DNA of 5,771 nucleotides from CALCKU01 sp964571595 (lineage in GTDB: Bacteria; Pseudomonadota; Alphaproteobacteria; Caulobacterales; Maricaulaceae), in the NCBI GenBank assembly GCA_964571595.1, contig CAZNCJ010000111.1, forward strand, positions 1 through 5,771. The letters are read 5' to 3'. Below, one piece after another: positions 1 to 5,493 of the stretch. The notes beneath the pieces are model-generated. The model made no database searches. It saw nothing but the letters and a program-made list of their open reading frames with translations, and had not been told where the DNA came from. Numbering within the stretch: position 1 is the stretch's first letter; every line of letters begins with the position of its first letter. The position numbers and the translations under genes were made by a program.

Positions 1-839
1 TTTTTCTTTCGGCGCGTAATTTTGGGCAGGTCGGCATAATTGCCTGGCCGTTTCTGTTTGCCCGCCATCATGGCCTCCATCATCTCGCTTGGGATCAACA
101 TGGACATATTCCACACCGCTATATTGTCCAGAGCATCGGCCGTTGTGTGATCTCGCCCGTAGGTTATGGCGCGCTTACACCCGTAAATCGCAAGGGGCGG
201 TTTTGTGGCAATTTCTGCTGCCATTGCCATGACCGCTTCCATCATAGTGGAGTGATCTGCATAGACCTCATTAAAAAGCCCGCGCTCTTTACATTCTTGA
301 GAATGCATTTTACGCCCCGTATAGGCCAGCTCCCTGACAACGCCTTCGGGCATTAAATTTAAAATCCGCGGAAATGTGCCGACATCTGCCGTCATACCGA
401 CATTGATTTCATAAATAGTTATGAAGCTGTCCTGCGTTCCAAATCGCATATCGCAAGCCGTCATTAAATCGACGGCCCCACCATAAGCGCCGCCTTGTAT
501 CGCGCAGATAACGGGTATGCGACAATCTTCCAACGCACTAAACGAGCCTTGCAAACGTTTGACATTTTGTAAAAACCCCGTGCCGTATTGAGGGTCGTTC
601 TTATCTCCGCTCCCTGACACATCAGATCCGAACATGGACACATCAATACCCGCAGAAAAAACCGGCCCCGTTGACGAAATGACGATAACACGCGCTTTGG
701 AGTTTGCATCTATATCCTCGATAATTTCGGGAAGTTCATCCCAGAATGCGACATTCATCGCATTTCTTTTCTCGGGGCGGGAAAGCACAATATGTGCGAT
801 ATTATTTTCTATTGAAACATCAAAACATTCAAAAGCCAT
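1..839 (-). CDS. Crotonase-family protein, delta3,5-delta2,4-dienoyl-CoA isomerase (ECH1)-like; C-terminus cut by window edge
   Basis: An open frame runs from the ATG at 839-837 to the left edge without a stop, giving 279 residues that end in a basic tail (TRRKK), so the true end is probably only a few codons away. The start is fixed by an AGGAGG Shine-Dalgarno 5 nt upstream (845-850). Crotonase features are SRPEKRNAMN (20-29), the first oxyanion-hole segment FSAGID (61-66) and the second, GGAYGG (116-121). The three acidic residues of mammalian dienoyl-CoA isomerase are all present with the family spacing: D124 (GGAVD), E144 (YEINVG) and D152 (TADVGT), corresponding to rat D176, E196 and D204. 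The segment GRDHTTADALDNIAVWNMSM (228-247) also matches that subfamily. The family shifts the conjugated double bonds of 3,5-dienoyl-CoA to 2,4-dienoyl-CoA during beta-oxidation of unsaturated fatty acids. It lies 134 nt behind DUF1330 on the same strand and could share its transcript. The exact substrate is inferred; it could be an ordinary enoyl-CoA hydratase. Confidence 0.9.
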   Translation of the reverse strand, partial: MAFECFDVSIENNIAHIVLSRPEKRNAMNVAFWDELPEIIEDIDANSKARVIVISSTGPVFSAGIDVSMFGSDVSGSGDKNDPQYGTGFLQNVKRLQGSFSALEDCRIPVICAIQGGAYGGAVDLMTACDMRFGTQDSFITIYEINVGMTADVGTFPRILNLMPEGVVRELAYTGRKMHSQECKERGLFNEVYADHSTMMEAVMAMAAEIATKPPLAIYGCKRAITYGRDHTTADALDNIAVWNMSMLIPSEMMEAMMAGKQKRPGNYADLPKITRRKK

Positions 840-843
840 TCTG

Positions 844-850
844 ACCTCCT
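844..850 (-). promoter_or_regulatory. Shine-Dalgarno of the crotonase gene
   Basis: Read on the minus strand this is AGGAGGT, an almost perfect anti-16S match, with its AGGAGG core 5 nt before the ATG at 839. It decides the start. The presence of a strong site of its own fits independent translation after a 134-nt intergenic stretch. Confidence 0.8.
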
Positions 851-973
851 TGCCTATTGCATAAAATATCTGCCATGGGCGACACGCGCCTTACCCTCAA
901 AAACCCTTTGTCAACTTTCAGGAACTATTCAACCCTCATAGTTTCAACGTGATCCAACACCTGACTAGAACGC

Positions 974-1393
974 CTAAAAAACACCTTCACCGTCGCATGA
1001 AATTAAAAGTTGTCCCGCAAGCCCAGCCCGCCTGTGTTTATGAATTTTACGGTAAGCCTCTGATGAGACCATATCGAACATGGTTTGTGCATCGGGATAT
1101 TTCACAATCGCGACCGCATCCCACTCTCCCTCGCCTTGGCCTATCAAAAAGCAATTTGCAGCACCGCCAAAAATCGTCTCACTATTTGCTCCGGCTTCTC
1201 TGACCATTTTACCAAAGGCGCTCGCATAACGCCCATAAGCTTCCTTACCACTTACATCTTCGCCGTCTTTATAGGCCGCCTTCTCTCGGAACTTGAGTAA
1301 ATTGAGCATGAAAACGGGCTGATCGGGCTTTTCTTGGGATAAAAATGACTTGATTTGTTCTGGCGTCGGATCAAGTGCATTTAAAGTCGCCAT
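974..1393 (-). CDS. DUF1330 domain-containing protein
   Basis: This 139-residue protein has the DUF1330 signatures along its length. PVFMLNLLKF (26-35) forms the first strand, YGRYASAFGKMV (53-64) the first helix, and EWDAVAIVKYP (90-100) a strand followed by a helix ending EAYRKIHKHRRAGL (112-125). DUF1330 proteins are small ferredoxin-like alpha/beta proteins that dimerise through the beta-sheet like dimeric alpha-beta barrel enzymes. Their reaction is not established, so no substrate is assigned. There is no signal peptide or membrane segment, so it is probably cytoplasmic. The ATG at 1393 is preceded by an AAAAGGAAAAG purine tract on the minus strand, which supports this start. The gene is divergent from padR and upstream of the crotonase, so PadR control and a link to acyl-CoA or aromatic metabolism are reasonable inferences. 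Confidence 0.88.
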   Translation of the reverse strand: MATLNALDPTPEQIKSFLSQEKPDQPVFMLNLLKFREKAAYKDGEDVSGKEAYGRYASAFGKMVREAGANSETIFGGAANCFLIGQGEGEWDAVAIVKYPDAQTMFDMVSSEAYRKIHKHRRAGLAGQLLISCDGEGVF

Positions 1394-1427
1394 AATCTTT
1401 TCCTTTTACATTTCTTTCTCGGAGCAT

Positions 1428-1443
1428 TTGTGTATTCTTACAA
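1428..1443. promoter_or_regulatory. Candidate PadR operator (TTGT-N8-ACAA)
   Basis: TTGT at 1428-1431 and ACAA at 1440-1443 form an inverted repeat separated by 8 nt. Known PadR operators are described as ATGT-N8-ACAT, so the geometry matches and each arm differs at one position. The site lies 35-50 nt before the DUF1330 start, in the shared space with padR. Binding is inferred; short dyads also occur by chance in AT-rich DNA. Confidence 0.35.
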
Positions 1444-1466
1444 GTGTCAGAATTTAGGCTAACACT
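1443..1466. promoter_or_regulatory. Imperfect 8-bp inverted repeat between DUF1330 and padR
   Basis: AGTGTCAG (1443-1450) and CTAACACT (1459-1466) are inverted copies with one mismatch around an 8-nt spacer. The repeat abuts the TTGT-N8-ACAA element and precedes the palindrome at 1480. It could be a second operator for the divergent PadR regulator. No convincing -35/-10 pair could be assigned on either strand in this space. Confidence 0.3.
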
Positions 1467-1479
1467 ATAGGCATAAACC

Positions 1480-1489
1480 CTATGCATAG
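1480..1489. promoter_or_regulatory. Perfect 10-bp palindrome CTATGCATAG upstream of padR
   Basis: CTATGCATAG reads identically on both strands. It is the middle of three GCATA copies at 1471-1475, 1484-1488 and 1494-1498. The left copy also pairs with it as a dyad: TAGGCATA at 1468-1475 against TATGCATA at 1481-1488, with one mismatch. It lies 38 nt before the padR start, suitable for autoregulation, but the protein that binds is unknown. Confidence 0.3.
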
Positions 1490-1527
1490 AGTTGCATAAT
1501 GACAAGTAAAATAAAAGGGATATTATA

Positions 1528-2061
1528 ATGGCATTAGCCGAAGCCATACTCGTTTGTTTAACCGATCGTCCCATGAGCGGTTATGATCTGGCAAAATATT
1601 TTGATGCTTCAATCGGGTTTTTCTGGAAATCCTCTCACCAGCAAATTTACCGTGAATTAGGAAAACTGCGCGAGAAAGGATATGTGATCAGCGAGGAGCT
1701 GATCCAAACTGGAAAGCCCAATCGGATTGTCCATACAATTACGAATAATGGCCGAAAAGCGCTTTATAGCTGGTCATTAAATCCGTCCCGCAAACCTTCG
1801 ATCAAGGATGATCTTCTGGTGAAACTATACGCCCTTGAAGATATCAGTATCCCAGCTTTAAACGAACAAATCGCTTTACGTATAGAACAGCACCAATCCA
1901 ATCTGGCGACTTTTCTTAGGATTAAAGAAAAATATTATGACGGCAAATCTCTCAGCCAGAACCAGAAGGGCAAACTCATAGCCCTCGAAATGGGGATAGC
2001 GGAAGAACAAAGCCGCATTGAATGGCTTCAAATCATTATTGATAAAATTACGCAAATTTAA
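1528..2061 (+). CDS. PadR-family transcriptional regulator
   Basis: This 177-residue protein has the two-part PadR architecture. An N-terminal winged helix (about 1-85) carries MSGYDL (16-21), FFWKSSHQQIYRELGKL (31-47), the turn GYV (51-53) and the wing ending ITNNGRKAL (71-79). A C-terminal helical dimerisation domain of the PadR_C / virulence-activator alpha C type follows (about 92-177). Length and motifs are those of a complete PadR of the longer subfamily. PadR proteins are cytoplasmic dimeric repressors, several of which are released by phenolic acids or other small molecules; the ligand here cannot be read. The start is supported by AGGGA at 1516-1520, 7 nt before the ATG. It is divergent from DUF1330 with 134 nt between them, the usual arrangement for a regulator of its neighbour. 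No clear terminator follows. Confidence 0.93.
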   Translation: MALAEAILVCLTDRPMSGYDLAKYFDASIGFFWKSSHQQIYRELGKLREKGYVISEELIQTGKPNRIVHTITNNGRKALYSWSLNPSRKPSIKDDLLVKLYALEDISIPALNEQIALRIEQHQSNLATFLRIKEKYYDGKSLSQNQKGKLIALEMGIAEEQSRIEWLQIIIDKITQI

Positions 2062-2152
2062 ACGCACTGATAAAGCCGCGCCTCAGATATGACCCAGCCT
2101 TTTGGGCGCCGTGCTGTGGCCTATTGCGCGTGGATGTAATTAAATTTTACCT
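2062..2152. other. Intergenic stretch after padR without a recognised element
   Basis: The first part holds GCGCC (2077-2081) and GGGCGC (2104-2109), which could pair at long distance, and a short CCCA/TGGG pairing near 2092-2106. No T-run follows either, so I do not call a terminator. The second part is AT-rich and leads into the promoter of the barrel lipoprotein gene. Confidence 0.3.
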
Positions 2153-2181
2153 CTGATTAAGCCTGTTCCCACACCTATAAT
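2153..2181 (+). promoter_or_regulatory. Sigma70-type promoter for the barrel lipoprotein gene
   Basis: A perfect TATAAT -10 box lies at 2176-2181, with CTGATT (3 of 6 matches to TTGACA) 17 nt upstream at 2153-2158. Transcription would begin near 2188, giving a 5' leader of about 65-70 nt before the ATG at 2256. The -35 box is weak, so an activator or a different sigma preference is possible. Confidence 0.5.
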
Positions 2182-2240
2182 TAACGACGTTCCCTTGCTG
2201 TATTTTAAGTATTATCGGCTAGCTTTGCGCCAAATTGGGT

Positions 2241-2247
2241 GGAAGGA
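2241..2247 (+). promoter_or_regulatory. Shine-Dalgarno of the barrel lipoprotein gene
   Basis: GGAAGGA ends 8 nt before the ATG at 2256. This fixes the start, which also places the lipobox at the right distance from the N-terminus. Confidence 0.65.
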
Positions 2248-2255
2248 AATAAATC

Positions 2256-3176
2256 ATGCGTATCGCAATTTTGGCTCTAGCGAGCACAGTATTATCAGGT
2301 TGTTCTTTATTTGGTGGCTCAGGTTTTGGAAGCGGTTTTGGTCTTCCATCAGCTAAGGCGCCATGCGTACAAGGGTGCGGGGGACAATTTAATCAATTTA
2401 ACCAAGGACAGGTTGGTCAGTTTGCTCCTGTTGGCTATGCGCAAAGCGTTGCCACACAACCAGCTACGGCTTGTCAGAAAGTTGCTCATGTTGGGCCTCA
2501 AAGTGTTGTACAAATACCGACGGCTCCAAGTGTAGGAAGTTTTGGGGCACAATCAGTTGGCGGATGTCAGTCCGGCACCGCCTACCCTGTTGCACCGGTT
2601 GTACAACAGCATAGCGGACAACAATTGATCGCCGGTCTGTCTCACCATGTTGGGACACATAATGGTGTTGGCTTTAATCCAGCAAGCAGCGTTATTGGCG
2701 CTGGAGCCTTGGGAGCTGGCGCATTTGGTGCTGTTCCTGCCTTGCGCGGACGTTTCAATCAGCCCGCAACCTCACCGTCACATTTTTACGGCAATGCCGG
2801 TATTAACTGGTATGACGTAGATACTGAGGGTTTTGGCGCTCAACTGCGTACGGGTTACCAACTTAACAGATTTTTAGGTGCTGAACTCGAAGGTTCTGTC
2901 CAACTAAACGATGATATTGAGCTTGGCGGCGGACTTGATTACACAGCTGGTGCTTTCCTTGTAAATCGGACACCACTGACGAAACGTATCGATCTGGTTA
3001 GCCGTGTTGGTTACGCATACCAAAATCTTGATGGTGGTCTGGACACGGATGGTATCGCTTATGGTACAGGTGCAGAATATGCGCTTAATCCAAGAGACGG
3101 TATCCGCCTAGATTACACACGCTATGAAGGTCTTGATGCAGATAGTATCGCCCTTTCATATGCGCGCAAATTCTAA
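2256..3176 (+). CDS. Outer-membrane beta-barrel lipoprotein (OmpA/OmpW-sized barrel)
   Basis: The 306-residue product begins with a short hydrophobic signal ending in the lipobox LSGC (13-16), so C16 should be lipidated; S17 at +2 favours sorting to the outer membrane. Residues 17-173 are low complexity, rich in Gly, Gln, Ala and Ser (for example GSGFGSGFG and QFNQFNQGQVGQF), with four further cysteines at 37, 41, 73 and 104. Residues 174-306 form a barrel domain. Eight amphipathic strands can be drawn, starting near 176, 192, 206, 220, 245, 265, 281 and 296, with polar turns such as LNDDIE and LDGGLDTDG. The protein ends YARKF, and a C-terminal Phe is the usual BAM recognition signal. Eight strands match OmpA/OmpW/Opa-like barrels. 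The gene stands alone with its own promoter and terminator. Its role is unknown; surface structure or envelope stabilisation is a guess. The lipid anchor joined to a barrel is uncommon. Confidence 0.85.
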   Translation: MRIAILALASTVLSGCSLFGGSGFGSGFGLPSAKAPCVQGCGGQFNQFNQGQVGQFAPVGYAQSVATQPATACQKVAHVGPQSVVQIPTAPSVGSFGAQSVGGCQSGTAYPVAPVVQQHSGQQLIAGLSHHVGTHNGVGFNPASSVIGAGALGAGAFGAVPALRGRFNQPATSPSHFYGNAGINWYDVDTEGFGAQLRTGYQLNRFLGAELEGSVQLNDDIELGGGLDYTAGAFLVNRTPLTKRIDLVSRVGYAYQNLDGGLDTDGIAYGTGAEYALNPRDGIRLDYTRYEGLDADSIALSYARKF

Positions 3177-3189
3177 TCTCTAATAGTTC

Positions 3190-3235
3190 AACGACGGCCT
3201 TTCATTATAAGGTCGTTTGTCTCAAAAGAGACTTT
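3190..3235 (+). terminator. Two tandem small stem-loops after the barrel gene
   Basis: The first stem pairs AACGA (3190-3194) and CCTT (3198-3201) with AAGG (3209-3212) and TCGTT (3213-3217), with a CGG bulge. The second is a perfect GTCTC/GAGAC stem (3219-3223 and 3228-3232) with an AAAA loop, followed by TTTAATT. They begin 13 nt after the stop codon. The T-run is short, so they may add to the stronger hairpin behind them or protect the mRNA end rather than terminate alone. Confidence 0.5.
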
Positions 3236-3239
3236 AATT

Positions 3240-3277
3240 AAAGCCCAAAACGCGGATAAAACCCGTTTTGGGCTTTT
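3240..3277. terminator. Strong bidirectional intrinsic terminator
   Basis: A perfect 13-bp stem joins AAAGCCCAAAACG (3240-3252) to its complement at 3264-3276, around an 11-nt loop. On the plus strand the hairpin runs into TTTT (3274-3277); on the minus strand its own A-rich arm provides T residues. It lies between the convergent barrel gene and the kdsD-epimerase operon, so it should stop transcription from both sides. Confidence 0.85.
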
Positions 3278-3283
3278 AGAATC

Positions 3284-3296
3284 TGCGATAGTCGCA
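3284..3296. repeat. Short perfect hairpin TGCGA-TAG-TCGCA
   Basis: A 5-bp perfect stem with a 3-nt loop lies just beyond the main terminator, on the 3' side of the epimerase transcript. It has no T-run of its own. It could be a minor RNA structure or a chance dyad. Nothing else is recognised between 3297 and 3380. Confidence 0.25.
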
Positions 3297-3380
3297 TTTA
3301 TCAAAGTTCAGTCAAATAAAGCACGAAATCAATATCGACCTTGCTCGAACGTCACGTGTGTAATCACGGCTAACCCGCCA

Positions 3381-4409
3381 TCATAAAACGTCATAATAAT
3401 CACGATACCAATCTATGAAAAGTCTAATGCCTTCTTTTACAGAAGTTTTAGGCTTATACCCCACTTTCTCAATCAGGCTCGTAGCATCCGCATGCGCATA
3501 TGGCACATCGCCGGGCTGAAGCGGGAGATAATTTTTAATCGCCTTTTTACCGACAACCTCTTCGATCGCCTCAATATATTCTATCAGATTTGAAGGGACA
3601 TTATTACCTATATTGAAAATACGGAAGGGCGCATTTGAACTATCCAGATCAGGATTATCGCTATCCCAATCGGCGTTAGGCGCAGCTATATTATCGCTTG
3701 AATTTAACACAGCCTGCACAATGTCATCAACATATGTAAAGTCCCGGCTGTGATTGCCGTGATTAAAAACATTAATAGGCTCACCAGCCAGAATTTTTTT
3801 GGTAAATAGGAAAAGCGCCATATCAGGGCGCCCCCACGGACCATAAACAGAAAAGAAACGCAGGCCGGTTGTCGGTAATCGGAAGAGATGGCTATAGGAA
3901 TGTGCCATTAATTCATTTGCGCGTTTTGTGGCAGCGTAAAATTGTAGAGGATGCCCCACTGTATGGGTTTCCTTAAACGGTAATTTTGTATTGCCTCCGT
4001 ACACACTTGACGTGCTGGCGTAAGTCAGATGCGCAACTTCATTTTGTCGGCAGGCCTCCAATATATTTGTAAAGCCCGTAATATTACTCTCTACATAATC
4101 TTGCGGAAATCCCAGCGAATGGCGCACGCCCGCTTGTGCCGCCAGATTAATAACCCGATCAAATTCATGATCTGCAAAAATCTGATTTATAGCGTTCGGA
4201 ACTGCCAGATTGGCACGGATAAAAGTAAACTGGCTTCCCTGACAGGTTTTGACCACTTTATTGAGTTGCTTAATTCTGTTTTCTTTAAGATTGACGTCAT
4301 AATAATTATTAACCGAGTCAAACCCGACAACATCATCCCCGCGCAAGAGCAAGGCTTTGGCTGTATGATAGCCGATAAACCCCGCAGTCCCTGTAACTAA
4401 AACCTTCAT
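3381..4409 (-). CDS. NAD-dependent sugar-nucleotide epimerase, UDP-glucuronate 4-epimerase type
   Basis: This complete 342-residue short-chain dehydrogenase/reductase of the extended type has the Rossmann motif GTAGFIG (7-13), FDSVNNYYD (30-38), which is typical of UDP-glucuronate 4-epimerases, and LAAQAGVRHS (89-98). The catalytic set is the TSS segment 133-135 with Y158 and K162 (YAATK). FFSVYGPWGRPDMA (185-198) and SRDFTYVDDIV (221-231) bind the sugar nucleotide in this family, and FNIGNN (265-270) closes the fold. It should convert UDP-glucuronate to UDP-galacturonate in the cytoplasm through a 4-keto intermediate with bound NAD. Homologues are called lpsL or capI. An AGAGGA site lies 9-10 nt before the ATG, and the start is only 15 nt behind the kdsD stop, so the two are an operon. 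The likely use is galacturonic acid in lipopolysaccharide or capsule; related UDP-sugar epimerases cannot be fully excluded. Confidence 0.92.
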   Translation of the reverse strand: MKVLVTGTAGFIGYHTAKALLLRGDDVVGFDSVNNYYDVNLKENRIKQLNKVVKTCQGSQFTFIRANLAVPNAINQIFADHEFDRVINLAAQAGVRHSLGFPQDYVESNITGFTNILEACRQNEVAHLTYASTSSVYGGNTKLPFKETHTVGHPLQFYAATKRANELMAHSYSHLFRLPTTGLRFFSVYGPWGRPDMALFLFTKKILAGEPINVFNHGNHSRDFTYVDDIVQAVLNSSDNIAAPNADWDSDNPDLDSSNAPFRIFNIGNNVPSNLIEYIEAIEEVVGKKAIKNYLPLQPGDVPYAHADATSLIEKVGYKPKTSVKEGIRLFIDWYRDYYDVL

Positions 4410-4424
4410 CCCTTGTCGTCCTCT

Positions 4425-5396
4425 TTAGATATAACCATCAGACAATAAGGTCTTCATATCTATGACCCCGATAGGCTTTCTCTCATGAAGAATATAAGCC
4501 CCGCCAATTCGCTTTTCGGATAATAGGGCAATCACCTCCCCCATTTTCATATCGACTGCCAAACATATCGGATTTTTAGACATTATATCCCCAGCACTTT
4601 TTGAAAAAAACTCTTTATCCATCGCCCGGCGTAAATCTCCGTCCGTTATCATACCGATAAGAAGGCCTTTGGAATCAATAACGGCTGTAGATCCCGTCCC
4701 ACCCTCAGATATCGCCATAATAACGGCTTTCATATCGGTCTCTTTTGAAACAGAGGTCGTTCTATCAGCATATTCGTCAATACAGTCCTGAACGGTTTGT
4801 AGTTTTCGCCCTAGAATGCCTCCCGGATGGCGCTGGCCAAAATCCTCATCAGAAAAACCTCTTTGCATCATAACCGCAACCATAAGCGCATCTCCCAGAC
4901 ATAACGTATTTGTCGTCGAAATTGTGGGAGCCAGTCCATTCGGGCAGGCTTCTCCGGCATCCGGTAGTTTTAAAACAATGGTCGCGGCGCGTCCCAGCCG
5001 CGACGTCGAGTCCTGTGTTATTGCAATAACAGGGACATTAATTTTGCGGGCATATTGCAGGACATTTTTCAACTCCTTACTTTTGCCTGAACTTGAAATA
5101 ACTATAAGCGTGCATCCGGGCTGTATCATACCTAAGTCGCCATGACTGGCCTCAGTCGGATGAAGAAAAAAAGAAGCTGTGCCCGTTGAAGCGAAACTTG
5201 CGGCTAGTTTTTGACCAATGTGACCTGATTTTCCTATGCCTACAATAATGATATAATTTGTCGTCTCCAAAATCAGATCAACCGCTTTATTAATGCTGGT
5301 CGGATCCAATTGATCCAGAAGGGCTTCCAAACCCTTAATCTCATCACGGATAACTTTTTGAACCGTCTTAAATTTAGATATCTGGATATTGCTCAT
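4425..5396 (-). CDS. kdsD: Arabinose-5-phosphate isomerase (KpsF/GutQ family)
   Basis: The 323-residue protein has the standard family layout: an N-terminal helix, a SIS sugar-isomerase domain (about 35-175) and two CBS domains (about 213-262 and 270-323). It converts ribulose 5-phosphate to arabinose 5-phosphate in the cytoplasm, the first committed step toward KDO. The catalytic residues known from E. coli KdsD (K59, E111, E152, H193) correspond to K56 (GIGKSGHIG), E108 (KSKEL), E149 (GEACPNGLAPT) and H190 (RHPGGILGRK). ASHGDLGM (83-90) is also conserved. The SGES motif of E. coli reads SGKS here. The ATG at 5396 is the only plausible start, since the frame is closed by a stop at 5424-5426 and the next Met is residue 90, yet no Shine-Dalgarno precedes it. 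It is first in an operon with the epimerase. The capsule paralogue name kpsF or gutQ would fit equally well. Confidence 0.93.
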   Translation of the reverse strand: MSNIQISKFKTVQKVIRDEIKGLEALLDQLDPTSINKAVDLILETTNYIIIVGIGKSGHIGQKLAASFASTGTASFFLHPTEASHGDLGMIQPGCTLIVISSSGKSKELKNVLQYARKINVPVIAITQDSTSRLGRAATIVLKLPDAGEACPNGLAPTISTTNTLCLGDALMVAVMMQRGFSDEDFGQRHPGGILGRKLQTVQDCIDEYADRTTSVSKETDMKAVIMAISEGGTGSTAVIDSKGLLIGMITDGDLRRAMDKEFFSKSAGDIMSKNPICLAVDMKMGEVIALLSEKRIGGAYILHERKPIGVIDMKTLLSDGYI

Positions 5397-5439
5397 ATAT
5401 ATTTTTTCGTAATTGTTCTGCTGTTACCCATTCTGTTGA

Positions 5440-5445
5440 TTTATA
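5440..5445 (-). promoter_or_regulatory. Possible -10 box for kdsD
   Basis: On the minus strand this reads TATAAA, 44 nt before the kdsD start. No acceptable -35 box is found 16-18 nt upstream, so the assignment is weak. An overlapping plus-strand pair, TTGATT (5436-5441) and TATTTT (5457-5462), has a short 15-nt spacer and could serve the rightward reading frame. Confidence 0.25.
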
Positions 5446-5492
5446 GGCCTAGCGGGTATTTTCCGTGGAATTTAAATTTTGCAGCAGGCCTG
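5444..5492. promoter_or_regulatory. Cluster of three palindromes upstream of kdsD
   Basis: TAGGCCTA (5444-5451), AATTTAAATT (5469-5478) and CAGGCCTG (5485-5492) are perfect palindromes within 49 nt. The two AGGCCT cores are 41 bp apart centre to centre, close to four helical turns. The cluster lies between kdsD and the rightward reading frame and could bind a regulator of either. No known binding site is recognised. Confidence 0.25.
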
Positions 5493-5493
5493 T

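Noticed and set aside
147..356. Plus-strand open frame inside the crotonase gene
   Set aside because: It is antisense to a strongly supported crotonase with conserved catalytic residues, begins with GTG and shows no domain.
886..914. Perfect TTGACA on the minus strand at 909-914 as a separate crotonase promoter
   Set aside because: The hexamer 17 nt downstream reads AGGCGC, which is not a -10 box, and neighbouring spacings are no better. A promoter here is not supported.
1371..1574. Minus-strand open frame across the DUF1330/padR intergenic region
   Set aside because: It overlaps both supported genes and the dyad-rich control region, and has no recognisable features.
2139..2184. TTAA motifs as CtrA binding sites upstream of the barrel gene
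   Set aside because: The full CtrA site needs TTAA-N7-TTAA. The TTAA copies here are spaced differently, so they are explained by AT-richness.
3353..3358. CACGTG palindrome downstream of the epimerase
   Set aside because: It is a single six-base palindrome behind a gene end with no paired element, expected by chance.
4816..5145. 109-codon plus-strand frame inside kdsD
   Set aside because: It is antisense to the conserved SIS domain with intact active-site residues, and no domain or ribosome binding site is seen.
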